64,000 nt of DNA from Roseateles toxinivorans (GCF_004362525.1 NZ_SNXS01000007.1:122220-186219), one strand, 5' to 3'. Shown: positions 23,260 to 32,305, counted from the stretch's first letter. Notes: a model not told the origin generated them from the sequence alone. Program-made: numbers and translations.

Positions 23260-23277
23260 CGAATTTCATCAGGTCAA
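23248..23277 (-). promoter_or_regulatory. sigma-70 promoter for the 21921-23219 lipoprotein gene
   Basis: TTGACC, 18 bases, TATTAT on the minus strand, about 30 bases upstream of the ATG at 23219. Confidence 0.55.
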
Positions 23278-23345
23278 TCGCGTTTGCGAATTGCTGGTCA
23301 GGCACTAGCCCGAAGCCTGCAAAAAATCAGTTAAGGTCCGCGCGG

Positions 23346-24158
23346 ATGAGTCAGTCCAGCTCCCATATCGTTCTCGCCTGCGTGCTCAGGGTCATGCGGC
23401 CCTTGGCACGCCTGCTGCTGAAGAACGGCGTGACCTATACCGCCTTCGCCCAGGCGCTGAAGCCGGTGTTTCTGCAGGCCGCGCACGACGAACTGAACAG
23501 CCTGGGCCGCCCCACCACCGACAGCGCGGTGAGCCTGCTGTCGGGCGTGCACCGACGCGATGTGCGCAATCTGACGCGGCTGGCGCCCGAGGAAGATCAA
23601 ACAGCCGCACGCGAGCCGCTGAGCTTGGTCAGCCAGGTGGTGGCACGCTGGCTCAGCGAACCGGCGCTGCTGGATGCCGAGGGCAAGCCCAGAACACTGG
23701 AGCGCGGCACCGCTGCAGATGGCTTCGACCACTTGGTGGCCAGGGTCAGCAGCGATGTGCGACCGCGCGCCGTGCTGGATGAACTGCTGCGTCTGGGCGT
23801 GGCGGGGGAGACCGAGTCCGGTGTGTGCCTGCTGGCCAAGGGCCTGGCGCCCCGCCAAGGCATGGAAGAGATGTCCTCGCTTGTCTCCGACAACCTGCAC
23901 GATCACGCCGCGGCGGCTGGCGCGAACCTGCAGGGCGGCGCCAATTTCCTCGAGCAAGCCATTTTTGTTGACCAACTGACGGCGGACTCGGCACAGCATC
24001 TGCACAAGGTGTCGGCCCAGGCCTGGCGGGATGCGTTCAAGCGCGTGATGCAGGAAGCCCAGACACGCTTCGATGAAGACGCGGCCCAGGCCCAACCCGA
24101 GCAACGCACCCACAGGGCCCGCTTCGGCGCCTACTTCTATTCAAGTGACAAGGACTGA
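23346..24158 (+). CDS. DUF6502-family protein
   Basis: A 270-residue soluble protein matching the DUF6502 pattern: VMRPLARLLLKNGVTYTAFAQALK at the start, an HTH-like segment (TDSAVSLLSGVHRRDVRNL at about 58-77), and a C-terminal region with RARFGAYFYSSDKD. The N-terminal half looks like a DNA-binding winged helix (inference). The ATG at 23346 gives the family-typical N-terminus. It is followed after 3 bases by a small lipoprotein gene, so the two are coupled, and it is divergent from a lipoprotein gene with an operator-like palindrome. Role unknown. Confidence 0.75.
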   Translation: MSQSSSHIVLACVLRVMRPLARLLLKNGVTYTAFAQALKPVFLQAAHDELNSLGRPTTDSAVSLLSGVHRRDVRNLTRLAPEEDQTAAREPLSLVSQVVARWLSEPALLDAEGKPRTLERGTAADGFDHLVARVSSDVRPRAVLDELLRLGVAGETESGVCLLAKGLAPRQGMEEMSSLVSDNLHDHAAAAGANLQGGANFLEQAIFVDQLTADSAQHLHKVSAQAWRDAFKRVMQEAQTRFDEDAAQAQPEQRTHRARFGAYFYSSDKD

Positions 24159-24161
24159 GTC

Positions 24162-24695
24162 GTGATACCGCGTCTGCACCATCTACTGCTGTCCGCCCTG
24201 CTGCTGTTGCTGGGCGCCTGCGGCCCCGGCACCGGAGGCTCCGGCACGGGCCCCGACTCCGACTACCTCTGGCTGGCCGGCGCCAAGGCCACCTCGGTCT
24301 GCACCGCGCCCTTCCAGGCCCTGCTGATTTGCCCCGGCGCGCCCGCGGCCGCCGAAGACAGGCAAGGCACCAAGCCCATCCAGTACGCCAGCGCCACACC
24401 AGACGCCGACATGCTGGTCAGCTTCGACACCAGCAAGGTGGTGTTGCAGCGCGGCTGCCCCAAGCTCGACTACAGCGGTGAATTCGGCGTGCTGCCAAGC
24501 GGCGAGAGCCTGTTCTTCGGCAGCTACACCGCCACCGGCCAGGTCCAGCATGTCGCGGCCAACCTGAGCTTCAAGGCCGGCGCCGCCGCCGACCAGATGG
24601 TGATGGAGCTGCGCGCCACCGACGGCCGGTTGCTGCTGGGCCCGGTGATGCTCAACCGGGTGCAGACGCCGCGCGAGGCGCCGCGGATCTGCTGA
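24162..24695 (+). CDS. small lipoprotein, unknown function
   Basis: A 177-residue protein beginning at a GTG 3 bases after the DUF6502 stop. The signal peptide ends in LLLGACGPG, a lipobox with Cys about 20, followed by a Gly/Thr/Ser linker. The remainder is one small beta-rich domain with two further Cys pairs. No homologue is recognised. Tight spacing to the upstream gene suggests a joint function. Confidence 0.7.
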   Translation: MIPRLHHLLLSALLLLLGACGPGTGGSGTGPDSDYLWLAGAKATSVCTAPFQALLICPGAPAAAEDRQGTKPIQYASATPDADMLVSFDTSKVVLQRGCPKLDYSGEFGVLPSGESLFFGSYTATGQVQHVAANLSFKAGAAADQMVMELRATDGRLLLGPVMLNRVQTPREAPRIC

Positions 24696-25991
24696 CTAGG
24701 CCAGCGCCGGCAGGATGCCGTCGGCGCGCAGCAGCGTCTCCAGACACTGCTCGCGCACGGCATAGAAGTCCTTGATGTCGCGGATCTGCGCCACCGCCTC
24801 GTCATTGGGGCCAGGTGTTGAGCGCTTGACCGCCAGAATCATCTTGTTCTTGCTGGTGTGCTCCAGCGCCACGAACTCGAACACCTGGGTGTCGTAGCCG
24901 CAGGCGTCGAGCAGCAGCGCGCGAAGCGAGTCGGTCACCATCTCGGCCTGCTGGCCCAGGTGGATGCCGTGGCGCAGCATGCCATTCAGAACGCCGGGCG
25001 ACTGCATCTGCGGCCGCAGCTGCTTGTGGCAGCAGGGCGAGCACATGATGATGTCGGCACCGGCCCGCAGGCCCAGGTGGATGGCGTAATCCGTGGCCAC
25101 GTCGCAGGCGTGCAGCGCGATCATCACGTTCATTCCATGTAGGCCCCCAGGGCCGCCGGAATCCGGCGTCCGGCCCCCCGAGGGGGCGCCAGGAACCTCG
25201 GGGCGGCCCAGCGGTTCCTGCGGCGGCGTGTAGCTGCGCACATCGCCCTGGTGGTAGTCCATGCCCTGCAGGCCCAGGCGCTTGATCACGCCGCTGCATA
25301 GCGCCACCATGTCCTCGCGCAACTCGACACCGGTGACGGTGGCCTCTCGGCCCAGCACATGGCGCAGATAGTCGTGCATCGCAAAGGTCAGATAGCCTTT
25401 GCCGGAGCCGAAGTCGGCCACATGGATCGCGCCTTCGGTCGCCAGCCCTGATGCGGCCAGCGCATGCGAGAACACCTCGACGAACTTATTGATCTGCTTC
25501 CACTTGCGTGACATCGCCGGGATCAGTTCGCCCTGGGCATTGGTCACGCCCAGCTCATGCAGAAAGGGCCGGTTGAGTTCCAGGAAGCGGTGCTTCTGCT
25601 TGTCATGCCCGACCTCGGAGACCACGGCGCCACTGACCTTGCCGACGCGCAGGCTGGCCTTGCCCTTGCGGCTGTAGGCCAGCTGTATCTCCTGATCGGC
25701 CGTGTGCAGATGGGCGTTCTGGAATTCGTTCCACAGCAGCCCGCGCAACTGGGCCAGGCCCTCGTCAGGCCGGAAGTTCTTGGTGATGTCCCTGGTCTGG
25801 TGCTTGTACAGAAAGGACAGCACCGTCTGGCCCTTCAGCTGCACCTCGCGCACTGTGACGCGCTGCAGATCTGGCGAGGCGCCGCGGTGCTTGCTCAGCA
25901 GCAGCTGGGCAAAACCGCCCTGAGCCAGGCTGTCGTCGAGCAGCGCCAGAAAGCGCTGTTCGGCGTCTTGCAGATGGTCTTCAGCGTGCAC
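24696..25991 (-). CDS. class I SAM-dependent methyltransferase (RNA-type), with in-frame insertion
   Basis: A 431-residue protein. An N-terminal about 190-residue region precedes a Rossmann domain whose SAM motif is VADFGSGKGYLTFAM (about 210) and whose later signatures IALHACDVATD and SPCCHKQL mark a conserved proteobacterial methyltransferase family. Between the acidic strand (GDVRSYTPPQE) and IALHACD about 25 Pro/Gly-rich residues are inserted, encoded by a palindromic GC-rich stretch (25137-25215). The GTG at 25991 overlaps the uup stop by 11 bases; an upstream continuation lies only inside uup. Substrate unknown, probably rRNA by family style. Confidence 0.75.
   Translation of the reverse strand: MHAEDHLQDAEQRFLALLDDSLAQGGFAQLLLSKHRGASPDLQRVTVREVQLKGQTVLSFLYKHQTRDITKNFRPDEGLAQLRGLLWNEFQNAHLHTADQEIQLAYSRKGKASLRVGKVSGAVVSEVGHDKQKHRFLELNRPFLHELGVTNAQGELIPAMSRKWKQINKFVEVFSHALAASGLATEGAIHVADFGSGKGYLTFAMHDYLRHVLGREATVTGVELREDMVALCSGVIKRLGLQGMDYHQGDVRSYTPPQEPLGRPEVPGAPSGGRTPDSGGPGGLHGMNVMIALHACDVATDYAIHLGLRAGADIIMCSPCCHKQLRPQMQSPGVLNGMLRHGIHLGQQAEMVTDSLRALLLDACGYDTQVFEFVALEHTSKNKMILAVKRSTPGPNDEAVAQIRDIKDFYAVREQCLETLLRADGILPALA
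25137..25215. repeat. in-frame GC-rich palindromic insertion
   Basis: This stretch contains CCCCCCGAGGGGG and CCGCCGGAATCCGGCG palindromes and encodes Pro/Gly/Arg residues with no match to the family pattern on either side. It resembles palindromic intergenic repeats common in Burkholderiales that have entered a coding region. Confidence 0.45.
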
Positions 25992-27861
25992 CCAGCTCTT
26001 CCCAGCGTTCCATCGCAGCCAGCAACTCTTCCTCGCTCTTGGCAAAGCGCACCTGCACCTCGGCCAGTCGGGCGGCGCCCTGGCTGTAGAGATCGGTGCC
26101 GGACAGCTGTGCGTTCAGTTCGGCCTGCTCGGCCTCCAGCTTGGCGATGCGGGCCGGCAACTCATCCAGCTCGCGCTGCTCCTTGTAGCTGAGCTTGCGG
26201 ACCTTGGCTGCCGGCGCGGCCACCGCGGGAGCGGGTGCGGGCGCCGCAACAGGCGCTGGCGCCGCCGCCTGCTCCTTGGCCCGTATGGCCATCGCACGCT
26301 TGCTCTGGCGCAGCCAGTCCTCGACGCCGCCCTCGTATTCCTGCCAGCGGCCATCGCCCTCGCTGACGATGGTGCTGGTCACGACATTGTCGAGAAAGCG
26401 CCGGTCGTGGCTGACCAGGAAGACGGTGCCGTCGTACTCGTCCAGCAGCTCTTCCAGCAGCTCCAGCGTCTCGATGTCCAGGTCATTGGTCGGCTCGTCC
26501 AGCACCAGCACATTGGCGGGACGGGCGAACAGACGGGCCAGCAGCAGGCGGTTGCGCTCGCCACCCGACAGGCTCTTGACCGGCGAATTGGCCCGCGCCG
26601 GTGAGAACAGGAAGTCGCCCAGATAGCTCTTCACATGCTTTTTCTGGCTGCCGATCTCGATCCACTCGCTGCCGGGGCTGATGGTGTCGGCCAGCGTCGC
26701 ATCCAGGTCCAAGGTGTCGCGCATCTGGTCGAAATAGGCCACGCTCATCTTCGTGCCTTGGCTGACCTTGCCGCTGTCGGGCTTGAGCTCGCCGAGGATC
26801 ATCTTCAGCAGCGTGGTCTTGCCGGCGCCGTTGGGCCCCACCAGGCCGACCTTGTCGCCGCGCAGGATGGTGGCGGTGAAGTCGCGCACGATGGTGCGGC
26901 CGCCATAGCTCTTGAAAACGTTCTCCAGGGTGGCGACGATCTTGCCGCTGGCGCCGCCGGTGTCGATGTCCAGCTTGACCTTGCCCTGCACGTCACGCCG
27001 CGCGGCATGGGCCTGGCGCATCGCGTCCAGGCGCTGGATGCGCGCCACACTGCGTGTGCGGCGGGCCTCGACGCCCTTGCGTATCCAGATTTCCTCCTGC
27101 GCCAGCAACTTGTCGAAACGGGCGTTGAAGAGCGCCTCGTTCTGCAGCTCGTATTCCTTGGCCGCGGTGAAGGCGGCGAAATTGCCGGGGTAGCTGCGCA
27201 GCTGGCCGCGATCCAGCTCCATGATGCGGTTTGCGACGTTGTCCAGAAACGCGCGATCGTGGGTAATCAGGAGCAGCGAGCCCTTGAAGCTGTTCAAGAG
27301 CTCTTCCAGCCAGGTGATCGCGTCCAGGTCCAGGTGGTTGGTCGGCTCGTCCAGCAGCAGCACATCGGGCTGGGCCACCAGGGCCCGGGCCAGCGCCACG
27401 CGCTTCTTCAGGCCGCCGGACAGGGTGCCGATGACGCGCTCGCCGTCCAGGTCCAGCCGATGCAGGGTCTCCTCGACGCGCTGCTCCCAGTTCCAGGCGC
27501 CGATCTGCTCGATGCGCTCCTGCACCCAGGCCAGGTCGTCGTTCTCGTCGTGGATCTCATAGCGTTCGCGCAAGGCCTTGGCCTCGGCCACGCCCTCGCT
27601 GACGACGTCGAAGATCGTCGCCTCGGCGCGCAGCTCGGGCTCCTGCGGCACATAGACGCTGGTCAGGCCCTGCTGCAGCTGCAGCAGGCCGTCATCGAGC
27701 TTTTCGATGCCGGCGAGGATTTTCAGCAGCGAGGACTTGCCCGTGCCATTGCGGCCGATGAGGCCGACACGCTCGCCAACTTCCAGCGAGAACGAAGCGC
27801 CATCGAGCAGGGCCACGTGGCCGAAAGCAAGATGCGCATTGGTGATTGAGAGGACTGCCAT
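25981..27861 (-). CDS. uup: ABC-F ATPase, Uup-like
   Basis: A 626-residue soluble tandem ABC ATPase without membrane segments. Domain 1 has Walker A GRNGTGKSS (about 37-45) and signature LSGGLKKRVALAR; domain 2 has GPNGAGKTTLLK (about 345) and LSGGERNRLLLAR. An Ala/Pro linker (about 545-570) leads to a C-terminal coiled coil (KLSYKEQRELDELPARIAKLE), as in Uup, which binds DNA or ribosomes and affects transposon excision and ribosome stalling. The methyltransferase gene overlaps its end. Confidence 0.88.
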   Translation of the reverse strand: MAVLSITNAHLAFGHVALLDGASFSLEVGERVGLIGRNGTGKSSLLKILAGIEKLDDGLLQLQQGLTSVYVPQEPELRAEATIFDVVSEGVAEAKALRERYEIHDENDDLAWVQERIEQIGAWNWEQRVEETLHRLDLDGERVIGTLSGGLKKRVALARALVAQPDVLLLDEPTNHLDLDAITWLEELLNSFKGSLLLITHDRAFLDNVANRIMELDRGQLRSYPGNFAAFTAAKEYELQNEALFNARFDKLLAQEEIWIRKGVEARRTRSVARIQRLDAMRQAHAARRDVQGKVKLDIDTGGASGKIVATLENVFKSYGGRTIVRDFTATILRGDKVGLVGPNGAGKTTLLKMILGELKPDSGKVSQGTKMSVAYFDQMRDTLDLDATLADTISPGSEWIEIGSQKKHVKSYLGDFLFSPARANSPVKSLSGGERNRLLLARLFARPANVLVLDEPTNDLDIETLELLEELLDEYDGTVFLVSHDRRFLDNVVTSTIVSEGDGRWQEYEGGVEDWLRQSKRAMAIRAKEQAAAPAPVAAPAPAPAVAAPAAKVRKLSYKEQRELDELPARIAKLEAEQAELNAQLSGTDLYSQGAARLAEVQVRFAKSEEELLAAMERWEELGAR

Positions 27862-27902
27862 GGGGGAGGATTGTCCCCGAAGCGCGGCGCCGGCGTGTCA
27901 GG

Positions 27903-30900
27903 CTAAGAAAAACTGTCCGACACCTCGGTCGCTGCGGCGCCTCGTCCGGCATGGCTGGACAGGCCCTCCAGCTCGGACAGCGCCCGCATCACCACCGGCG
28001 CAGGCCGGTTGCTCACCACCAGCAAATCACCACTGCGCAGGGCGGGATGCGGATCCACCTGGGCCAGGGCCAGCAAGAGGTCGGCCTGGGCCAGCGGGGC
28101 CGCAGAAAGGCCCACCCAGCTATTGCGCCCGGCTCGCTTGGCGCCCAGCAAGGCCATATCGGCGAGCTTGACCACGTCCTGCCAGCACAGGGCCAGCGGA
28201 TGGGGTGCGACGAAAGGCAGGCAGGCGAATCCGATCGAGCAGCTGATGTTCAGCGTGCGGCCGTCATCGAGCACAAAGGGCGAGTCGGCCACAACGGCGC
28301 GGATGCGCTCGGCCAGTTCCTCGGCGCGGGCACGGTCGGTGTCCCGGGCCACGGCCAGGAACTCCTCGCCGCCCCAGCGCACCAGATAGTCGGAGGCGCG
28401 CATCACCGCCTGCAGGCGCCGGCAGAAGTGCACCAGCACCGCATCGCCGGCGGCATGGCCGTACAAATCATTGACGCGCTTGAAGTGGTCGATGTCGATC
28501 AGGAAAAACAGGGTGTCGGTGTCCACCGGATGGCCGGGCCGGCTGTCGCGGGCGCGGCGCAGGCTGGCGGCGATGGCGGGCTCGATGTGCTCGGCCAGGA
28601 AGCGGCGGTTGTACAGGCCGGTCAGCGGATCGCTGATGCTGGCAAGCTCCAGCACGCGCGATTTCTCCTGCAGTTCCTCGGACACGCGTTCCAGCTCGGC
28701 CGTGCGCGCGCTGACCTTGAGCTCAAGCTCGCGTTGGCGGGCGCGCAGCCAGCGCGTGCGCACCTGCACGATCACGAACATGGCCAGCAGCAACGTCAGC
28801 AGGGCCGCGGCGCGGAACCACAGGGTCTGGTGCCAGGCCGGCTGCACGCGCACCGGCAGGGCCAGCGGTGTCTCGCTCCAGGTGCCGTCGCGATTGGAGC
28901 CGCGCAGCAGCAACCGGTAGCTGCCGGGGGGCAGATTGGTATAGGCGGCCAGGCGGCGGCTGGCATCGGTCTCGACCCAGGTCGATTCGAAGCCTTCGAG
29001 CCGGTAGGCATAGCGATTGCGCTCCGGCGCCGAGTAGTCCATCGCAGCGAACTCGACCACCAGGCTGTTCGCCTGGGCCGACACCGGCAGCACCGGCCGG
29101 GAGGGACCTGCGGCCGCCAGGAAGCGCCCCGGCGGCATGTCCTGCCCGCCGATGCGCAGATCGGTCACCCGCACCGGTGGCCGGTAGGTCCAGGCCGCCA
29201 GGCGCTCCGGCCGCACGATGGTCATGCCGCCAGCGCCGCCGAACAGCAGTTCGCCCTCGGCCGTGCGCGCGGCCGAGCCGGTCCAGTAGGTCAGGAACTC
29301 CACGCCCTCGGCACGCTTGAGCGAGCGCACCGCCAGGCTGCGCGGATCGACGGTGGCCAGGCCGTTGTCGGTACTGACCCAGATCTGGCCGGCGGCATCG
29401 GCCAGCAGGGCATTGACGCTGTCGTCGGGCAGGCCCTGGGCGGCAGCCAGCGAGCGAAAGCGCGGCGCCTCGCCCTCGACCAGGCGCTCCAGGATGTTGA
29501 CGCCGCCGCCATAGGTGCCCACCCAGAGGCGAGACTGGGCGTCGGTGAACAGGGCCGTGACGAAACCGGCCGACAGGCCCTGGGGACGCTCGGGGTCGGG
29601 GCTGATGCGCGTCACCACGCCGCTGGCCGTGTCATAGCGGTTCAGCCCGTTGCGGGTGCCTATCCAGAGCTGGTTGGCCGGTCCGCGTGCGAGCACGATC
29701 ACACGCTGGTCGGTGAGCTGCTGGGCCGCATCGCGCAACGGCGCCGCCGCCTTGCCGGTGCGCAGGTCCAGGCGCCACAGGCCATCGGTCTCGCCGCCTA
29801 TCCACAGCGTGTCACCATCGGCCAGCAAGGCCCAGGTCGAGGCTCTGGGATCGCGGCCGGGGATACGCACCCGCTCGACCGTGGTGCCTTCGGCATTGGC
29901 GCGGTAAAGGCCCCGCTTGGTGGCGATGAACACCTGGCCTTGGGGGCTGAGTTCCAGCCCCAGCACGATATCGGGCGGGAGTGCCCGATCGGGCCGCGAG
30001 GCGTCGGGGCTCAGGGCCGCCACGCGGGCACCGGACGGGTCGACGATCAGCACCCCCTGGGTGTGCGTGGCCAGCCAGATGCGCCCGTCGGGCATGGGCA
30101 GTATCCAGCTGACCTCGGTGCTGGCCGGCGAAAGGGCATCGCCACATTGCAGCGGCACGTCGCAGATCGGGGTGCCGAACATGGTCAGAATCGCCGCCTG
30201 GCTGGGATCGTGGCGGCTCAGGCCCCGGTTGCTGGCGACCCACATCAGGCCGGAGCGGTCGCGGTAGAGATCGCGCACCGCGTTGTCGGGCAGGCTGACC
30301 GGCAGGGTCGCCTGATGGCGGATACGCCGGGTCAGGCGGGTGGCCAGATCGACCGAAACAATGCCCTGACCCAGGGTGCCCAGCCAGACCTCGCCCTGGC
30401 GCGTCTCGACGATGGTCACCACCGGCTGCACCCGCAGCGCATCGCCGGCGGCCGAGGACGACTCCTGTACCGGCAGCGCCTGCAGGCCCGAGCCCTCAAC
30501 GATAAACGCGCCATGCTGGGAGCTGCCGACCCAGATGCTGCCGCGGCTGTCCTCGAACAGGCTGACCGCATCGGGCTGGCCCGCGCCGGAGGTGCCCATG
30601 CCCACCGGCACAAAGCCGCCGGCACCGGCCGCGCGGCGATACAGGCCCTGCTGGGTGCCCACCCACAGCGTGCCCCTGCGATCCAGCAGCAGGGCGCGCA
30701 CACCCTGCAGGCCGGGGCCCGCCTGGGCGCTGAGGCGCCGGATCTGGCCGGTGGCGGGGTCCAGATGGTCCAGCCCGCCCTCGGTGCCCACCCAAAGGCC
30801 GCCTGCGCCGTCATCGATCAGCGCGCGCACGCTGACATGGCTGAGCCCCTGCGGTCCGACGGGATAGCGCACGAAACGGTCCTCCTGACCGTCGTAGCGC

Positions 30901-31331
30901 ACCAGGCCACTGGCGCTGGTGCCTATCCACAGACGGCCGGCGGCGTCGCCATGCAGGGTCTGGATGACGTTGTCGGGCAGCGCACCGGCCGTGCGGCCGT
31001 CGGCCTTGTAGACCTTGAAGCGGTAGCCGTCCCAGCGTGCCAGGCCGCCGAGCGTGCCCACCCACAAAAAACCGTCGCCGTCCTCGGCCACCGCGGTGGC
31101 GATCTCGTTGGGCAGGCCCTGCTCCTGACGCAGATGGCGAAAACTCAGCTCGGTCAGCCCGGCCCAGCGCTGCGGCGCCAGCTCGGCGGCTGCGGAGCGC
31201 GCCGGCAGCGCCAGCGATTCACCCGCCAGGGCCTGCAGCAACAGCGCCAGGCCGAACGCGGCCCGCGCCACCCAGGACCGGGCGATGCTATGCGTCTGGA
31301 CCTCCTGGACTACGCCCACCGAGCAGCTCAT
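27903..31331 (-). CDS. beta-propeller sensor diguanylate cyclase (Reg_prop / Y_Y_Y / GGDEF)
   Basis: A 1142-residue membrane protein. An N-terminal hydrophobic signal or anchor (about 18-45) is followed by many Reg_prop repeats of the form (G)xxLWVGTxxGLxR(Y/W)D, about 60-720, making two seven-bladed propellers. A Y_Y_Y-type domain (about 730-810, YRLEGFESTWVETD) and one membrane helix (about 820-840, AALLTLLLAMFVIVQV) follow. A coiled coil and a GGDEF domain with active-site GGEEF and an upstream RASD inhibitory site complete it. It would make c-di-GMP in the cytoplasm in response to a periplasmic signal. Not fused to a histidine kinase, unlike many Reg_prop proteins. Confidence 0.88.
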   Translation of the reverse strand: MSCSVGVVQEVQTHSIARSWVARAAFGLALLLQALAGESLALPARSAAAELAPQRWAGLTELSFRHLRQEQGLPNEIATAVAEDGDGFLWVGTLGGLARWDGYRFKVYKADGRTAGALPDNVIQTLHGDAAGRLWIGTSASGLVRYDGQEDRFVRYPVGPQGLSHVSVRALIDDGAGGLWVGTEGGLDHLDPATGQIRRLSAQAGPGLQGVRALLLDRRGTLWVGTQQGLYRRAAGAGGFVPVGMGTSGAGQPDAVSLFEDSRGSIWVGSSQHGAFIVEGSGLQALPVQESSSAAGDALRVQPVVTIVETRQGEVWLGTLGQGIVSVDLATRLTRRIRHQATLPVSLPDNAVRDLYRDRSGLMWVASNRGLSRHDPSQAAILTMFGTPICDVPLQCGDALSPASTEVSWILPMPDGRIWLATHTQGVLIVDPSGARVAALSPDASRPDRALPPDIVLGLELSPQGQVFIATKRGLYRANAEGTTVERVRIPGRDPRASTWALLADGDTLWIGGETDGLWRLDLRTGKAAAPLRDAAQQLTDQRVIVLARGPANQLWIGTRNGLNRYDTASGVVTRISPDPERPQGLSAGFVTALFTDAQSRLWVGTYGGGVNILERLVEGEAPRFRSLAAAQGLPDDSVNALLADAAGQIWVSTDNGLATVDPRSLAVRSLKRAEGVEFLTYWTGSAARTAEGELLFGGAGGMTIVRPERLAAWTYRPPVRVTDLRIGGQDMPPGRFLAAAGPSRPVLPVSAQANSLVVEFAAMDYSAPERNRYAYRLEGFESTWVETDASRRLAAYTNLPPGSYRLLLRGSNRDGTWSETPLALPVRVQPAWHQTLWFRAAALLTLLLAMFVIVQVRTRWLRARQRELELKVSARTAELERVSEELQEKSRVLELASISDPLTGLYNRRFLAEHIEPAIAASLRRARDSRPGHPVDTDTLFFLIDIDHFKRVNDLYGHAAGDAVLVHFCRRLQAVMRASDYLVRWGGEEFLAVARDTDRARAEELAERIRAVVADSPFVLDDGRTLNISCSIGFACLPFVAPHPLALCWQDVVKLADMALLGAKRAGRNSWVGLSAAPLAQADLLLALAQVDPHPALRSGDLLVVSNRPAPVVMRALSELEGLSSHAGRGAAATEVSDSFS

Positions 31332-31411
31332 CCAGTCAATTGTCGCGCACCCGCTCGGGCTTTGTTGTGATCAAAACCACAGCCGGCCCGCGGCTGGCGT
31401 CCAATAGGGCC

Positions 31412-31630
31412 ATGGACAAATCACTAGATACCGACAAGAGACTGACCGAGCTGGAGATCAAGGCCAGCTTCACCGAGGACCTGCTGGACCAGCTGAACCA
31501 GGTGATCGTGCGCCAGCAGCAGCAGATCGACCTGCTGGTGCGCGAGGTCGCCCGGCTGGGCCAACAGGGCGCACCGAGCGATGGCACGAGCACCCGCAGC
31601 CTGAGGGACGAGTTGCCTCCACACTACTGA
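31412..31630 (+). CDS. slyX: SlyX protein
   Basis: A 72-residue coiled-coil protein with the family pattern RLTELEIKASFTEDLLDQLN followed by a Gln-rich heptad region and a C-terminal LPPHY, the usual SlyX ending. Function unknown; found near slyD in E. coli. The ATG at 31412 gives the family-typical length; the longer open frame upstream is antisense to the cyclase gene. Confidence 0.9.
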   Translation: MDKSLDTDKRLTELEIKASFTEDLLDQLNQVIVRQQQQIDLLVREVARLGQQGAPSDGTSTRSLRDELPPHY

Positions 31631-31675
31631 CGCCGGGGCCTGTATGCTGGAGCCGACCACAAACAGGAGACCGCC

Positions 31676-31840
31676 ATGGTGCTTTGCCCGATTGCCCTTG
31701 CCGTGGGCTGCAAGAAGTGCCCGGTATTTTCGGTCTGCCCGGTGAAGAGTTCGCTGGGCGACTACAAGAAGGAAGATCCGCCCGCCAAGCCGGGCGCTGC
31801 GGCGAAGAAAACCACCAAGTCCACCACCAAGAAGCGCTGA
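31676..31840 (+). CDS. small four-cysteine protein with Lys-rich tail
   Basis: A 54-residue reading frame with an excellent ribosome site (AGGAGA, 6 bases before the ATG). The N-terminal half has Cys4, Cys12, Cys15 and Cys21 (CPIALAVGCKKCPVFSVCP), spaced like a small metal-binding knuckle or [4Fe-4S] site. The tail is Lys/Thr-rich (AAAKKTTKSTTKKR), suggesting nucleic acid or membrane-surface binding. It lies 45 bases after slyX and 18 bases before the next gene, all in the same direction. No function is recognised. Confidence 0.65.
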   Translation: MVLCPIALAVGCKKCPVFSVCPVKSSLGDYKKEDPPAKPGAAAKKTTKSTTKKR

Positions 31841-31858
31841 CCCACAGCCCTGCTCGAC

Positions 31859-32302
31859 ATGAAATTCACTCCGCTCCTGCTGCTCACCCTGATTGCCGGC
31901 CCGGCCCTGGCCCAGAACGCCGAACTGCAACGTTGCCGGGCGATCCCCGACAAGGACCAGCGCGTGCTTTGCTATGACGCGCTGGCAGCCCGTGACGCCG
32001 AGGGCAGGCCGACAGCCATTTCGGCCGCCGCCCCGCCCAGGACCGACACCTTCGGTCTGCCGGCACAGCGCCCGGGCGAGGCGGACGTGGTGGAGAGCCA
32101 GATCATGGGCCTGGTAGAGGGCTGGGGGCCCAACAGCCTGATCCGGCTGGCCAATGGCCAGGTCTGGCAGGTGAAGGACAACAGCTCGGTCGTGCTCTAC
32201 CTGAAGGACCCCAGGGTGAAGGTCCGGCGCGGCGTGCTGGGCAGCTTCGTCCTTGAACTGGAAGGCAGCAACGAGACGGCCCGGGTGCAGCGTCTGCCTT
32301 AG
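31859..32302 (+). CDS. exported small protein, unknown function
   Basis: A 147-residue protein with a signal peptide (MKFTPLLLLTLIAGPALAQ). The mature N-terminus ELQRCRAIPDKDQRVLCYDAL is a two-Cys pattern shared by several periplasmic proteins, including VasI-like ones, and the C-terminus is a small beta domain (GQVWQVKDNSS). Same direction as slyX and the Cys-rich gene. No specific role can be given. Confidence 0.65.
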   Translation: MKFTPLLLLTLIAGPALAQNAELQRCRAIPDKDQRVLCYDALAARDAEGRPTAISAAAPPRTDTFGLPAQRPGEADVVESQIMGLVEGWGPNSLIRLANGQVWQVKDNSSVVLYLKDPRVKVRRGVLGSFVLELEGSNETARVQRLP

Positions 32303-32305
32303 GCC

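Noticed and set aside
27846..31370. 1174-codon plus-strand open frame
   Set aside because: Antisense shadow of the GGDEF gene; low-complexity Gln/Arg/His/Gly composition, no ribosome site and no family pattern.
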